In this document: positions 30,326-39,874 of the stretch, piece after piece
Position numbering within the stretch: position 1 is the first letter of the stretch
Layout of the letters: each line of letters starts with the position of its first letter
Assembly: GCF_034351645.1 (NCBI RefSeq)
Contig: NZ_CP133782.1
Location: forward strand, 935,001 to 999,000
From: Pseudomonas sp. DC1.2
Lineage (GTDB): Bacteria > Pseudomonadota > Gammaproteobacteria > Pseudomonadales > Pseudomonadaceae
DNA length: 64,000 nt
Direction: 5' to 3'
The notes under the pieces: generated by a model
The model's database searches: none
Seen by the model: only the letters and a program-made list of their open reading frames with translations
Told to the model about the DNA's origin: nothing
Program-made: the position numbers and the translations under genes

Positions 30326-31081
30326 TCAGTGCTTCTCCATCGGCAAGGCTTCAGACCCTCGCTCACGTACCCAGAATAACGTCGCACCCGCCACCGCTGC
30401 CGGCATCATCAAAATGTTGACTACCGGAATCAGCAGCACCAAGTACACAATCGCGCCAAAACTCATGCTCTGCCAGCGCTTCTGGCGCAACCAGGCGAGC
30501 ATTTCGTTCCAGCCCAGTTTGTGGTTGTCCGCCGGGTAGTCGATGTACTGAATCGCCATCATCCAGACACCAAACAGCAGCCACAACGGCGCGGCGATGA
30601 TGTTGACCACGGGGATGAACGACAAGATCAGCAGCCCGATCGCGCGTGGCAGAAAGTAGCCCAGTTTGCGCATTTCCCGGGCCAGAGTGCGGGGGATCAT
30701 GGCGATTAACTCGCCCCAACTGAACGCTGGGAAGTCGTCGGTGCCGCGCACCACCACTTCGACCTTTTCCGAGAGAAAGCCGTTGAACGGTGCGGCAATG
30801 ACGTTGGCGAGCATTGTGAAGGTGAAAAACACCATCAATGCAACTAGCACTACAAACAGTGGCCAGAGTATGTAACTGAGAAAGCTCAGCCAGTCGGGCA
30901 GGGAGGGCATCAAGGTGTCAACCCACACGCTGAACTGATGGCCAGCCAGGTAAATCAACCCGATAAACAGCACCAGATTGATTGCCAGCGGCAACAACAC
31001 GAACAAACGCAGGCCCGGACTCAGGACCAGCTTGAGGCCTTCACGCAAATATTGCGGGCCGGACAGGACGGGGGCGGGCAT
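30326..31081 (-). CDS. cysZ: Sulfate transporter CysZ
   Basis: A 251-residue integral membrane protein of the CysZ/EI24 family, which imports sulfate for cysteine synthesis. Several long hydrophobic helices (about 22-47, 65-95, 145-175, 205-230) surround the N-terminal [21 protein letters not shown] signature. It supplies substrate to the CysD/CysNC enzymes encoded 10 kb away. Divergent from trxB across a 312-base region. Confidence 0.9.
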   Translation of the reverse strand: MPAPVLSGPQYLREGLKLVLSPGLRLFVLLPLAINLVLFIGLIYLAGHQFSVWVDTLMPSLPDWLSFLSYILWPLFVVLVALMVFFTFTMLANVIAAPFNGFLSEKVEVVVRGTDDFPAFSWGELIAMIPRTLAREMRKLGYFLPRAIGLLILSFIPVVNIIAAPLWLLFGVWMMAIQYIDYPADNHKLGWNEMLAWLRQKRWQSMSFGAIVYLVLLIPVVNILMMPAAVAGATLFWVRERGSEALPMEKH

Positions 31082-32356
<1,275 letters not shown>

Positions 32357-32365
32357 TCCTGTAGA

Positions 32366-32396
32366 GACAAAAAAACCGGCTTCGGCCGGTTTTTTG
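32366..32396 (+). terminator. Terminator after trxB
   Basis: AAAAAACCGGC / GCCGGTTTTTT with a TTCG loop; a near-perfect bidirectional hairpin. Confidence 0.92.
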
Positions 32397-32463
32397 TACC
32401 CGCGTTTTAGCGGCGGTCAAACAACCCTACTCGCACAGCGTTGTGGGCTAACCCAGTTTGTTT

Positions 32464-33714
32464 TCAGGTCAGCCTGGCCAGGCACGCCTCGAGAATATCC
32501 AGCCCTTCTTCCAGCACCGCCGCCTCGGTGGTTAACGGCGCGAGCAGGCGAATGATGTGTCGCGACTTGCCGCTGGGCATCAACAGCAAACCCGCGTCCC
32601 GCGCCAATGTCAGCAGATGCGTCAACTGCGCCGCTGCCGGTGTGCCATCGGTATGGCTCAACTCAATGCCGCGCATGGCGCCGACGCCAGTCAAACGCCC
32701 CAGGAACGGCGAAAGCTTGCGCGCGCGCCAGCCTTCGTAGCGACTGACAATCGCCTCGTCCTGCTGTGTACCCCAGGCGTGCAGATTTGCATCGGTCATT
32801 TCGTCCAGCGTAGCCAACGCCGCCGCGCAGGCGATCGGGTTGCCGGAATAGGTGCCGCCCAGCCCGCCCCTGGGCAGCGTGTCGAGCAGCGACTTTCGCC
32901 CGACCACCGCACCGAGCGGTAGGCCGCCGGCGATGCTTTTGGCGAGCAGGATCAAGTCCGGTTCAATGCCCAATCGCGAGAACGCGAAACGCTGGCCGGT
33001 GCGGCCGAAACCGGACTGGATTTCATCAGCGATCAGCACGATGTTTTTCTCATCACACACACGCCGCAAGGCCTGTGCAAATTCGATATCCAGCGCCAGG
33101 AAGCCTGCTTCGCCCTGCACCGGTTCGACGATAAAACACGCCACGTCCTCGATGTCGATCTCCACGCTGAACAGCCGCTCCATGGCCTTCAAGGCCTCGG
33201 CGCAGGTCACGCCGTTGTCCTTACTCGGGAAGGGCAGGTGAAACACCGGCCCTGGCAACACACCGACCTTCTGCTTGTAGGGCGCGACTTTGCCATTGAG
33301 GTTGAGGGTGGCGAGCGTGCGGCCATGGAAGGCACCGTCAAAGGCGATGACCACTGTGCGGCCAGTGGCGCTACGGACGATCTTCAGGGCGTTTTCCGCT
33401 GCTTCAGCGCCGCTGTTGGTGAGCATGCCGCTGACGGGGTAGTCCACCGGAATAAACGCGGTCAGACGATCCATCAGTTCAATGTAGGGCGCATGTGGGG
33501 CGGCGTTGAACGCGTAGTGGGTGAGTCGGGTGGCTTGGTCGCGAATGGCGTCGACGATGCGCGGGTGGCAATGGCCGAGGTTGAGCACGCCAATACCACC
33601 GACAAAGTCGATGTAGCGCTTGCCATCGGTGTCCCATACCTCGGCGTTTTTGCCGTGGCTGAGCGTTACGGGATGAACGATGTTGATCGACCGACTGATG
33701 TTTTCGCTGCTCAT
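32464..33714 (-). CDS. Class III aminotransferase (GabT/AmaC-like)
   Basis: A 416-residue fold type I PLP enzyme. PLP lysine Lys259 in LLAKSIAGGLPLG, EAAENALKIVR and IADEIQSGFGRTG are the class III marks. Members act on omega-amino acids (4-aminobutyrate, 2-aminoadipate, 5-aminovalerate). Length equals the 2-aminoadipate aminotransferase group of P. putida as I recall it, but the substrate cannot be decided from sequence and there is no succinate-semialdehyde dehydrogenase beside it. Confidence 0.85.
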   Translation of the reverse strand: MSSENISRSINIVHPVTLSHGKNAEVWDTDGKRYIDFVGGIGVLNLGHCHPRIVDAIRDQATRLTHYAFNAAPHAPYIELMDRLTAFIPVDYPVSGMLTNSGAEAAENALKIVRSATGRTVVIAFDGAFHGRTLATLNLNGKVAPYKQKVGVLPGPVFHLPFPSKDNGVTCAEALKAMERLFSVEIDIEDVACFIVEPVQGEAGFLALDIEFAQALRRVCDEKNIVLIADEIQSGFGRTGQRFAFSRLGIEPDLILLAKSIAGGLPLGAVVGRKSLLDTLPRGGLGGTYSGNPIACAAALATLDEMTDANLHAWGTQQDEAIVSRYEGWRARKLSPFLGRLTGVGAMRGIELSHTDGTPAAAQLTHLLTLARDAGLLLMPSGKSRHIIRLLAPLTTEAAVLEEGLDILEACLARLT

Positions 33715-33867
33715 GGAATGCCTGGCTCAGAAGAAGAATTGCTTCTTTTTATCTAAGCCGTGAGCAGCGGTGCCCGACAAACGAAATAAAGTCGCCGGGT
33801 CAATCTTAAAAGTCGGGATGTGCCTTGTAGGTGCATGGTTTGCGGGTGACGGCGCTCTGGAGATTGC

Positions 33868-33897
33868 CTTCGCGGGCAAGCCGCGCGCCTACAGAAA
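33868..33897. repeat. REP-like element upstream of the aminotransferase region
   Basis: The core TTCGCGGGCAAGCCGCGCGC followed by CTACAG is the Pseudomonas REP consensus in single copy, between the hopJ gene stop (33904) and the aminotransferase start (33714). Confidence 0.6.
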
Positions 33898-33903
33898 TAG
33901 GCT

Positions 33904-34242
33904 CTAGCGACGGGTCAGCGGCTGTTGAGTGAACTGCACCCCGGCCAGGCCGTGCGCAATCAATGCCCGGATATTGCCGTGATCGCTGCCCTCAGGCGTG
34001 GCGACTACCGACCGATAATGTTCGCCAAACGCCAACAGCGCTTCCTGATCGCTCAAGCCTTCGAGCAACGCCAGGCCCAGGGTCTTGCACGAGCCTTCGT
34101 TTTGCCCGGCGGCGTTTTCCACACCGCCGTTGTTGAACGCTTGCGGCTGATACTCATAACTGGCTGCGACGAAGGCCAAGGTGTCGGCAAACAGGTGTTT
34201 GCCGCTCTGAAGGCTTGCGCGCAGTGTGTTCAAATCATTCAT
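33904..34242 (-). CDS. HopJ-family conserved protein
   Basis: A 112-residue protein of the HopJ family. Recognisable parts are FNNGGVENAAGQNEGSCKTLGLAL and FGEHYRSVVATPEGSDHGNIR. The family name comes from a supposed type III effector, but homologues are widespread in bacteria without secretion systems and are housekeeping in nature. No signal peptide. Its start overlaps the end of the DUF1244 gene by 8 bases, last in the fol operon direction. Confidence 0.85.
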   Translation of the reverse strand: MNDLNTLRASLQSGKHLFADTLAFVAASYEYQPQAFNNGGVENAAGQNEGSCKTLGLALLEGLSDQEALLAFGEHYRSVVATPEGSDHGNIRALIAHGLAGVQFTQQPLTRR

Positions 34243-34531
34243 TGGGTTTTCCTTTGGCGAACGCCGCTTGTTGTTCGGCGCTGGCTTCTTGCTGGTAGTG
34301 GGTTTTCCACTCGGCGTAGGGCATGCCGTAGACCACTTCGCGAGCGTCGTCGAGGCTGACCTCGATCTGGCGCTCGTCGGCAGCGGCCTTGTACCACTTG
34401 GACAGGCAGTTGCGGCAGAAACCCGAGAGGTTCATCAGGTCGATGTTCTGTACATCCTTGCGGCTGTCCAGGTGCGCGACCAGCCGACGAAAGGCGGCGG
34501 CTTCAAGTTCCAGGCGTTGTTGATCGTTCAT
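34235..34531 (-). CDS. DUF1244-family protein
   Basis: A 98-residue soluble helical protein with the family core MNLSGFCRNCLSKWYKAAADE; the paired Cys residues (FCRNC) may bind a metal or be redox active. Function unknown. Start at 34531 (MNDQQRLEL) was chosen over a longer frame by alignment. It follows folX on the same strand and overlaps the HopJ gene. Confidence 0.88.
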   Translation of the reverse strand: MNDQQRLELEAAAFRRLVAHLDSRKDVQNIDLMNLSGFCRNCLSKWYKAAADERQIEVSLDDAREVVYGMPYAEWKTHYQQEASAEQQAAFAKGKPNE

Positions 34532-34599
34532 GGTGGGCTCTGTGCAATTGAATCGTGGCGCGGATGATAAAAGTCTGAAGAGCATGAGGCCATAAGCCC

Positions 34600-34971
34600 T
34601 CAGCGGCTCGCGGCGAGGGTAATCGACACCGACTCGGCAAATCGCAGCGCGTGGGGTTTATCAACTTCCACTTCGGCGTACAGCACCGACTCGTTGAGCA
34701 TGACCAGGTCGAGAATCTCTTGGGTCAGTCGTTCGAGCAGGGCAAAACGGTTGCCCTCCACGTGGGCGATGATCGCCTTGGTGATGGTGCGGTAGTTCAA
34801 GGCGTGATCAATGTCGTTGTCCCGCACGGCTGCTTGCGCTGCATACAGGATGGTGAGGTTGATCAGCACATCTTGTTTGTTGAGGATTTCGTCCTCGTTG
34901 ATTCCGATGAAGGTACGCAGACACAGGTCTTTGACCCGGATGCGTGCCATTCCTGGCTGAAGTTGTGGCAT
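34600..34971 (-). CDS. folX: Dihydroneopterin triphosphate 2'-epimerase FolX
   Basis: A 123-residue FolB/FolX-family enzyme that epimerises dihydroneopterin triphosphate to dihydromonapterin triphosphate. [26 protein letters not shown] is the N-terminal signature, and the Glu of [13 protein letters not shown] and Lys of [10 protein letters not shown] are active-site residues. Context (folE and folM beside it) favours FolX over folate-pathway FolB. Start at 34971, two bases after folE. Confidence 0.9.
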   Translation of the reverse strand: MPQLQPGMARIRVKDLCLRTFIGINEDEILNKQDVLINLTILYAAQAAVRDNDIDHALNYRTITKAIIAHVEGNRFALLERLTQEILDLVMLNESVLYAEVEVDKPHALRFAESVSITLAASR

Positions 34972-34973
34972 TG

Positions 34974-35549
34974 CTACTTGCTCCGTCCAATCAATTGCAG
35001 GAACTCCTGGCGGGTGTTGCTCGATTCGCGAAAGGCGCCGAGCATCACGGAGGTGTTCATGGTCGAATTCTGTTTCTCGACACCGCGCATCATCATGCAC
35101 ATGTGCTGGGCTTCGATAACCACCGCGACACCTGCGGCGTTGGTCACGCGTTGCACTGCATCGGCGATTTGTCGGGTGAGGTTTTCCTGAATTTGCAGTC
35201 GCCGGGCGAACATGTCCACCAATCGTGCGATTTTCGACAGGCCCAGCACCTTGCCTGTTGGAATATAAGCCACATGAGCCTTGCCGATGAAGGGCAAGAG
35301 GTGATGTTCACAGAGCGAATACAGCTCGATGTCGGCGACGATCACCATTTCATCGGTGTCGGACGCAAACAGGGCGCCATTGACGATTGCATCGACACTT
35401 TGTTCGTAGCCATGGCAGAGGTACTGCATGGCCTTGGCTGCTCGCACAGGGGTATCGAGCAGGCCCTCGCGTTCGGGGTCTTCACCGATACCGATGAGGA
35501 TTTCGCGATAACTTTGGGACAGGGCGTTCTGGGGCAGGGATAACGTCAT
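34974..35549 (-). CDS. folE: GTP cyclohydrolase I FolE
   Basis: A 191-residue type I enzyme making 7,8-dihydroneopterin triphosphate from GTP. Zn and catalytic residues lie in [20 protein letters not shown] (Cys80, His82, His83) and [15 protein letters not shown]. Between folM and folX, so its product feeds the epimerase. Pseudomonas usually has additional FolE copies elsewhere; this one is dedicated to monapterin by context (inference). Confidence 0.95.
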   Translation of the reverse strand: MTLSLPQNALSQSYREILIGIGEDPEREGLLDTPVRAAKAMQYLCHGYEQSVDAIVNGALFASDTDEMVIVADIELYSLCEHHLLPFIGKAHVAYIPTGKVLGLSKIARLVDMFARRLQIQENLTRQIADAVQRVTNAAGVAVVIEAQHMCMMMRGVEKQNSTMNTSVMLGAFRESSNTRQEFLQLIGRSK

Positions 35550-35570
35550 GAAACATCCTCGCGGGGCGGC

Positions 35571-36281
35571 TTATTTGATGTGCCGTCCGCCGTTGACGGT
35601 CAGGGTCGTACCGGTGACATAAGGGTTGTCGAGCAGATACCGCAGGCTCTGGTAGATCACTTCGCTACCGGGTTCGATACCCAGGGCAGACTTGGCCAGT
35701 GCCTTGGCGCGGTAAGTTGCGTCATCTTCGGGATTGAACAATAGCAGGGCTGGTGCGATGCCGTTGACCTTGATCGTCGGCGCGTACTTGGCGGCGAAGG
35801 ACAGGGTCAGGCTGTCGAGCCCGGCTTTGCTGGCACAGTAACCGATGTGTTTGCTGCTGCCTTTACGGGTCACGTCGTCACTGATGTGTACGATGTCTGC
35901 GGGGCTTGAATGTTGCAGCAAGTCGGCGCAGTGCAGGTTGATCAGGTAGGGCGCCAGCATGTGTACGTTGAACATTCGGGTGAACGCCTGGGCATCGGTG
36001 TCTGGCGTTTCAGCCAACCATTCGGAGGCGTTGTGGACAATCGCTCGAAGGCTGTCGGTACAGGTCTTGAGAGCGGCGATGAACGTGAGAATGCCGGCTT
36101 CGCTGGAAAAATCTGCGAACACTGCTGTCGCCCCCAGGTCGCGCAGGGTTTGGACGCCGGCTCGCTCGCTGCGGTAGCTGAAGATCACACGGTGGCCGTC
36201 GTCGAGCAAACGCTGCGCACAGTGCAGCCCGACACGCTGGCCGGCACCGGTGATGAGGATCGGAGCAGAAGAAGAGGTCAT
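35571..36281 (-). CDS. folM: Dihydromonapterin reductase FolM (SDR)
   Basis: A 236-residue short-chain dehydrogenase reducing dihydromonapterin (and dihydrofolate weakly) to tetrahydromonapterin, cofactor of phenylalanine hydroxylase. The Rossmann motif is ITGAGQRVG (residues 10-18) with SYRSERAG giving NADPH preference; the catalytic YCASK has Tyr148 and Lys152. Start at 36281 was chosen over a nine-codon longer frame. Upstream at 36312-36335 is a LitR-like operator. Confidence 0.92.
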   Translation of the reverse strand: MTSSSAPILITGAGQRVGLHCAQRLLDDGHRVIFSYRSERAGVQTLRDLGATAVFADFSSEAGILTFIAALKTCTDSLRAIVHNASEWLAETPDTDAQAFTRMFNVHMLAPYLINLHCADLLQHSSPADIVHISDDVTRKGSSKHIGYCASKAGLDSLTLSFAAKYAPTIKVNGIAPALLLFNPEDDATYRAKALAKSALGIEPGSEVIYQSLRYLLDNPYVTGTTLTVNGGRHIK

Positions 36282-36311
36282 GAACGGCTCGCGTCGCGGT
36301 AAGGGCAAAAC

Positions 36312-36335
36312 TATACCAGCGACGGGAGCTGTAAA
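36312..36335. promoter_or_regulatory. Candidate class II LitR/PplR operator upstream of folM
   Basis: TATACC (36312-36317), 12 bases, TGTAAA (36330-36335) matches 10 of 12 defined positions of the reported P. putida PplR1 site T(G/A)TACA-N12-TGTA(C/T)A, 31 bases before the folM ATG. On the folM strand a TATAGT (36310-36315) at the downstream side could be the -10; no canonical -35 is present. The consensus is quoted from memory of published work. Confidence 0.5.
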
Positions 36336-36383
36336 CCTATTGCGCGCGTGCTTGGGTGAGCGCTCGCGCGCGCATCAAGTTGA

Positions 36384-36953
36384 TTAGCGGTTTTGCGTTG
36401 AAGGTTTGGCGGGCAATGTGCGCGCCGGCGTACTGTGTAACCAGGCTGCCAGCAAGTGAGTCGACAGCGGAATGAAGAAATAAACCATCAACGGTGTCAG
36501 GCACAGGGTACTGACAAACACCCGAGGCAATAGGCTCATCTCGCCCAACAGCGGCCCCAGGACAAAGTTGAACAGCAGCGATACTGGAAAGAACGCCAGC
36601 CAGATCGCCACGGCCTGTTTCCAGCGTGGCGGACGTTGACCCGCGGCACCGAACCAGCCTTCGATGCCACTGACCCGATGTTCGGTCGGATGCGCGAACA
36701 AGTCGCTGCCGCGTGCCAGCCACGCAGTGCGCGAGGCTGAATGCTCCCAGGCGTGCAGGGTTTGCTCGTCGGCGAAGCGGAAAATAATCTGAAATTCGTC
36801 ATCGTCAGGCGGTGGCGCAAGCACGCCGGAGCCGAGATAACCAGGGAAGTCAGTGGCCAGTTGTTCGCCTTCGCGCAACCAGGCGATCAGGTCCTGATAG
36901 CGCCCATCGGCGACTCGGCGCGCAACCATCAACGTGACGGGGGAGGTAGACAT
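36384..36953 (-). CDS. Antibiotic biosynthesis monooxygenase-domain protein with C-terminal membrane helices
   Basis: A 189-residue protein. The N-terminal half (about 5-100) is an ABM ferredoxin-like domain with VTLMVARRVADGRYQDLIAWL and FRFADEQTLHAWEHS. Two hydrophobic helices follow at about 116-138 and 145-168, so it is membrane-anchored. Enzymatic activity is not assured; several ABM proteins are dimeric binding domains. It lies upstream of folM on the same strand and faces away from the MerR gene; start ATG at 36953 follows GGAG-like bases. Confidence 0.75.
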   Translation of the reverse strand: MSTSPVTLMVARRVADGRYQDLIAWLREGEQLATDFPGYLGSGVLAPPPDDDEFQIIFRFADEQTLHAWEHSASRTAWLARGSDLFAHPTEHRVSGIEGWFGAAGQRPPRWKQAVAIWLAFFPVSLLFNFVLGPLLGEMSLLPRVFVSTLCLTPLMVYFFIPLSTHLLAAWLHSTPARTLPAKPSTQNR

Positions 36954-37130
36954 TGTGTATCTCCGAAAAACAAACGCGTCACTCCGGATAGGAGTTTCGC
37001 CAGGCGCAGCGCCGGGGTGGTGGGCTGCGTCTCGTTGCAAGCAAGGATTATTCCTGATTATGAAAATTACGCCAGAGACTTTCTTTGTCCATTGACTTGT
37101 TGAATAGACAGTGGGCTCGAGACGGGTAGA

Positions 37131-38126
37131 ATGCCTTCCAATCCAAACTCGGACGTGGGCCGCCAAATGCCTGTTTCAACTGACGTAGTCCCGGTCTTGC
37201 AGCCTGTACTTTCCCCTGTACAGGAAGTCCTGTTTCCGATTCGTGAGGTCGCGCGCCTGACGGGTATCAATCCCGTTACGCTGCGAGCCTGGGAGCGCCG
37301 TTACGGTCTGATTCAGCCCACTCGCACCGAAAGTGGGCACCGACTCTACTCGATGGCCGATGTTGAGCGGGTACGCAGCATCCTTGGCTGGATTGAGCGC
37401 GGCGTGGCTGTCAGCAAGGTGGGCAAAATTCTGGCCAAGAGTGCCCCGCTTCAGGCGTTGTCGCACATCATTCCCGATGACCGGATTGAAGCTGACTATG
37501 CCCAATGGCAGCAGCAAATCCAGGCTGCCGTCAGTGCTTTTGACGAGGTTGAATTAGAGCGTGTTTACGGACAGATCTTTTCTACCTACGCCCAGACGGT
37601 AGTGTTTCAGGACATTTTGCTTCCGCTCTGGAAGCAACTGTTGCAACGCCAGGATATGTTCGGTCAGACCAGTGAATGGCTGTTCCTGGACGGTTTTCTG
37701 CGATCGCGCGTCGTGCATCGTTTGTTGTTGATGCGCACCAAATACTCCATTTCTGTCGTGGTCAGCGCTCTGGTCGGTCAGTGCCGTGAACTTGAGTTGC
37801 TGGTGGCCGCTTTGTTTATGAGCAGCGCCAATGTAACCGTGCGAGTGCTGACAGTTGGCCAACCGCTCGATGAATTGACCCTGATTTGCGAGAAAATCAA
37901 ACCCAGGGCGCTGGTGTTGTTTTCAAATCACGCTCCGGCCCCCGAGTTGCCTCGGCGCCTGCATCGTTTGGCGTTGAGTCTGGATTGCCAGTTAATGCTG
38001 GCTGGCGATGTATCGGACCTCGCACAAGAAAGCCTCGCTGGATCGTCAATCGGCTGCCTGGGAAATGAAGGGTTGTTGATGCGTGAACGTCTGAAGCTGT
38101 TTCTGGCGGGAAGCCTGGATACGTAA
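37131..38126 (+). CDS. MerR-family regulator with degenerate B12-binding domain (class II LitR/PplR-like)
   Basis: A 331-residue regulator. After a 32-residue linker, the MerR winged helix is at about 34-105 (FPIREVARLTGINPVTLRAWERRYG). The rest matches the four-helix B12-binding lid and Rossmann domain of CarH/LitR, but the cobalamin ligand motif GDxHxxG is replaced by GQCREL at 216-221, so His becomes Arg219. That is the mark of class II LitR, which works without B12 and pairs with a LOV protein; such a gene is present 700 bases downstream. The start may be 37131 or the ATG at 37167. Confidence 0.82.
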   Translation: MPSNPNSDVGRQMPVSTDVVPVLQPVLSPVQEVLFPIREVARLTGINPVTLRAWERRYGLIQPTRTESGHRLYSMADVERVRSILGWIERGVAVSKVGKILAKSAPLQALSHIIPDDRIEADYAQWQQQIQAAVSAFDEVELERVYGQIFSTYAQTVVFQDILLPLWKQLLQRQDMFGQTSEWLFLDGFLRSRVVHRLLLMRTKYSISVVVSALVGQCRELELLVAALFMSSANVTVRVLTVGQPLDELTLICEKIKPRALVLFSNHAPAPELPRRLHRLALSLDCQLMLAGDVSDLAQESLAGSSIGCLGNEGLLMRERLKLFLAGSLDT

Positions 38127-38129
38127 GGC

Positions 38130-38735
38130 TTAGACGTGCAGGGCTGGGTGCGTGACGCGATGCTGCTGAAGGATGAACTGGCGCAGGCGTTCGGTTTCGT
38201 CCTTGTCGCTTTGGTTCAACTGATAGGCGAAGAAGCCCAGTTCGGTTTCGCGCTCGAAGGTGCCACGCAACGCAATCCGCTCATAGCCTGAAGGACTGAA
38301 CCACAACGCGAAATGCTTGGGGGGTTTGGTCTTGTTGCGCACTTCGAGTAACACGCCTTTGAACGACACTTCGTGAACCCACAGTGTGCCGGCTTGTCCT
38401 TTGGCGTTCTCAAGTGCTACCGGCTCTTCGAGCGCCAGGCGCCAGGGGCGGACCATCGGCCCGTCTTCGTAAATGCTCGGAACGCCTAGGCGCAGGTGCA
38501 GCGCGTGAAATTCATCTTCCACCAGGTGCAGTGGAAATGTCATTTGCTGGTTTTCGAAGTTGGCTTGAATGGTCACTTGTTCATGCGCTGCGAGCCGCGT
38601 CAGCAGGTCGCGGATCTGTGAACCACCGTTAACCAGCAAGCTCGACGTCGCATCCCGCATATTGAGCTGCGGGTTGTGTTGCATGGTCTGGATGAAATCC
38701 AGCTCATCCTGAGTCAGAAGCGCGTCGCGTTGCAT
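38130..38735 (-). CDS. PilZ-like protein, convergent with the MerR gene
   Basis: A 201-residue soluble protein. The N-terminal part (about 10-90) is helical, the C-terminal part (about 95-190) looks like a PilZ barrel: VRPWR about 20 residues ahead of a VHEVSFKGVLLEV segment, which takes the place of the D-x-S-x-x-G motif. The first Asp is not conserved, so c-di-GMP binding is doubtful. A TTG start 18 codons upstream is possible; ATG 38735 is preferred. The stop lies 3 bases from the MerR stop. I would not assign function. Confidence 0.6.
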   Translation of the reverse strand: MQRDALLTQDELDFIQTMQHNPQLNMRDATSSLLVNGGSQIRDLLTRLAAHEQVTIQANFENQQMTFPLHLVEDEFHALHLRLGVPSIYEDGPMVRPWRLALEEPVALENAKGQAGTLWVHEVSFKGVLLEVRNKTKPPKHFALWFSPSGYERIALRGTFERETELGFFAYQLNQSDKDETERLRQFILQQHRVTHPALHV

Positions 38736-38818
38736 GGCTAGCTCTAAAGATATAGTTACAAAGTCATCGGTGATTGTAGCTAATGACAATTAATTCACCG
38801 CTTTGTTTTCGCCGTTCG

Positions 38819-39265
38819 TCACTTCAGCGCTGCCAGCTCAGCCTGTGCCTGGACCAGCTGTGCCTCCAATTGCGCGATCCGTTGCAAGGCCTTGACCTGC
38901 ACCGTGACGTCCTTTTGCACAGCAACGAAGTAGGTCAGTCCGTCACTCTCGCTTTTTACCGTCGACAGGGACAGTTCGTTCCAGAACGGTGTCCCGTCCT
39001 TGCGATAGTTTCTGAGGGTTTCCCGGCAGGATCCTCCGTGCGCCAACACTTCACGGATCGCATTCAATGCTGGCTGATCCCGGTCCCCGGCCTGCAGAAA
39101 ACGGCAGTCCTGGTAGAGAATTTCCTCGCTGGTGTAGCCGGTCAGGCGTTCAAAAGCCGGATTGACATAAATCAGGATGCTGTCTTGATCGCCTTCTTTT
39201 TCAGCGATCACGATGCCTTCGTTGGACGCATTGACCACCATCTGTAGCAGTTGGGCGTTGATCAT
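38819..39265 (-). CDS. Short LOV blue-light receptor protein
   Basis: A 148-residue protein consisting of one LOV/PAS domain with short helical ends. The FMN-adduct motif is YQDCRFLQ with Cys54; Gln117 in VAVQKDVT is the flavin-reading glutamine; NYRKDGTPFWNELSLSTV is the FMN-binding sheet. The C-terminus (about 120-148) is an amphipathic coiled coil (QRIAQLEAQLVQAQAELAAL). It closely matches the P. putida PpSB1-LOV/PpSB2-LOV proteins, which have no effector domain and control light-induced genes with a neighbouring LitR regulator. Confidence 0.93.
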   Translation of the reverse strand: MINAQLLQMVVNASNEGIVIAEKEGDQDSILIYVNPAFERLTGYTSEEILYQDCRFLQAGDRDQPALNAIREVLAHGGSCRETLRNYRKDGTPFWNELSLSTVKSESDGLTYFVAVQKDVTVQVKALQRIAQLEAQLVQAQAELAALK

Positions 39266-39418
39266 CAGAGGGCCACTTCCACGCTGATTAAAAGCTGCAT
39301 TTTAGAAGAACAGCCTGCGCTGTCCACTCGCCATCAAGGCTGATTGAGCGTGACTCGCAGCTTTTTTGCCATGGCTGTTACTATCCCCGTCTTTTTACTT
39401 AGACTCAGGATCAGATTG

Positions 39419-39874
39419 ATGAAAGTCGCCATCCTTTCCGGCTCGGTATACGGCACGGCTGAAGACGTCGCCCGTCACGCTGCGAAGATTTTGAAAGACG
39501 CCGGTTTAGACACCTGGCACAACTCACGCGCCAGCCTTGCCGATGTGCAGGCATTCAGCCCCGAGGCCATCCTGGTGGTGACATCAACCACGGGCATGGG
39601 CGAGTTGCCGGATAACCTGCAACCGTTGTATTCGATGATCCGCGACCAACTACCGGCCGCCTGGCGTGGCTTGCCGGGTGCGGTGATCGGTCTGGGCGAT
39701 GCGAGTTACGGCGATACGTTTTGCGGCGGAGGCGAACTGATGCGCGAATTGTTCGCTGAACTGGGCGTGCGCGAAGTGCTGCCGATGCTGCGTCTGGACG
39801 CCAGTGAAAGCGTCACCCCGCAAGACGACGCCGAGCCTTGGTTGGCTGAGCTGGTCAGCGCTCTGCGGGGCTGA
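39419..39874 (+). CDS. Short-chain flavodoxin
   Basis: A 151-residue flavodoxin: FMN phosphate loop SGSVYGTAEDVA at about 7-18, TSTTGMGELPDN and GLGDASYGDTFCGGGELM flavin loops. A soluble one- or two-electron carrier; the redox partner is unknown. Start ATG 39419 with AGGA upstream, not the longer hydrophobic frame. Convergent with the LysR gene, whose 3' end overlaps it by 20 bases. Divergent from the LOV gene. Confidence 0.9.
   Translation: MKVAILSGSVYGTAEDVARHAAKILKDAGLDTWHNSRASLADVQAFSPEAILVVTSTTGMGELPDNLQPLYSMIRDQLPAAWRGLPGAVIGLGDASYGDTFCGGGELMRELFAELGVREVLPMLRLDASESVTPQDDAEPWLAELVSALRG

Noticed and set aside
33904-34242. HopJ protein as evidence for a type III effector
   Set aside because: The family is common in bacteria without type III secretion, the gene is coupled to DUF1244 and folate-type genes, and no secretion genes are in the window.
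37092-37132. TTGACT and TAGAAT as the promoter of the MerR gene
   Set aside because: The two hexamers are 29 bases apart, too far for a sigma-70 promoter, even allowing for the longer spacers of MerR-controlled promoters.
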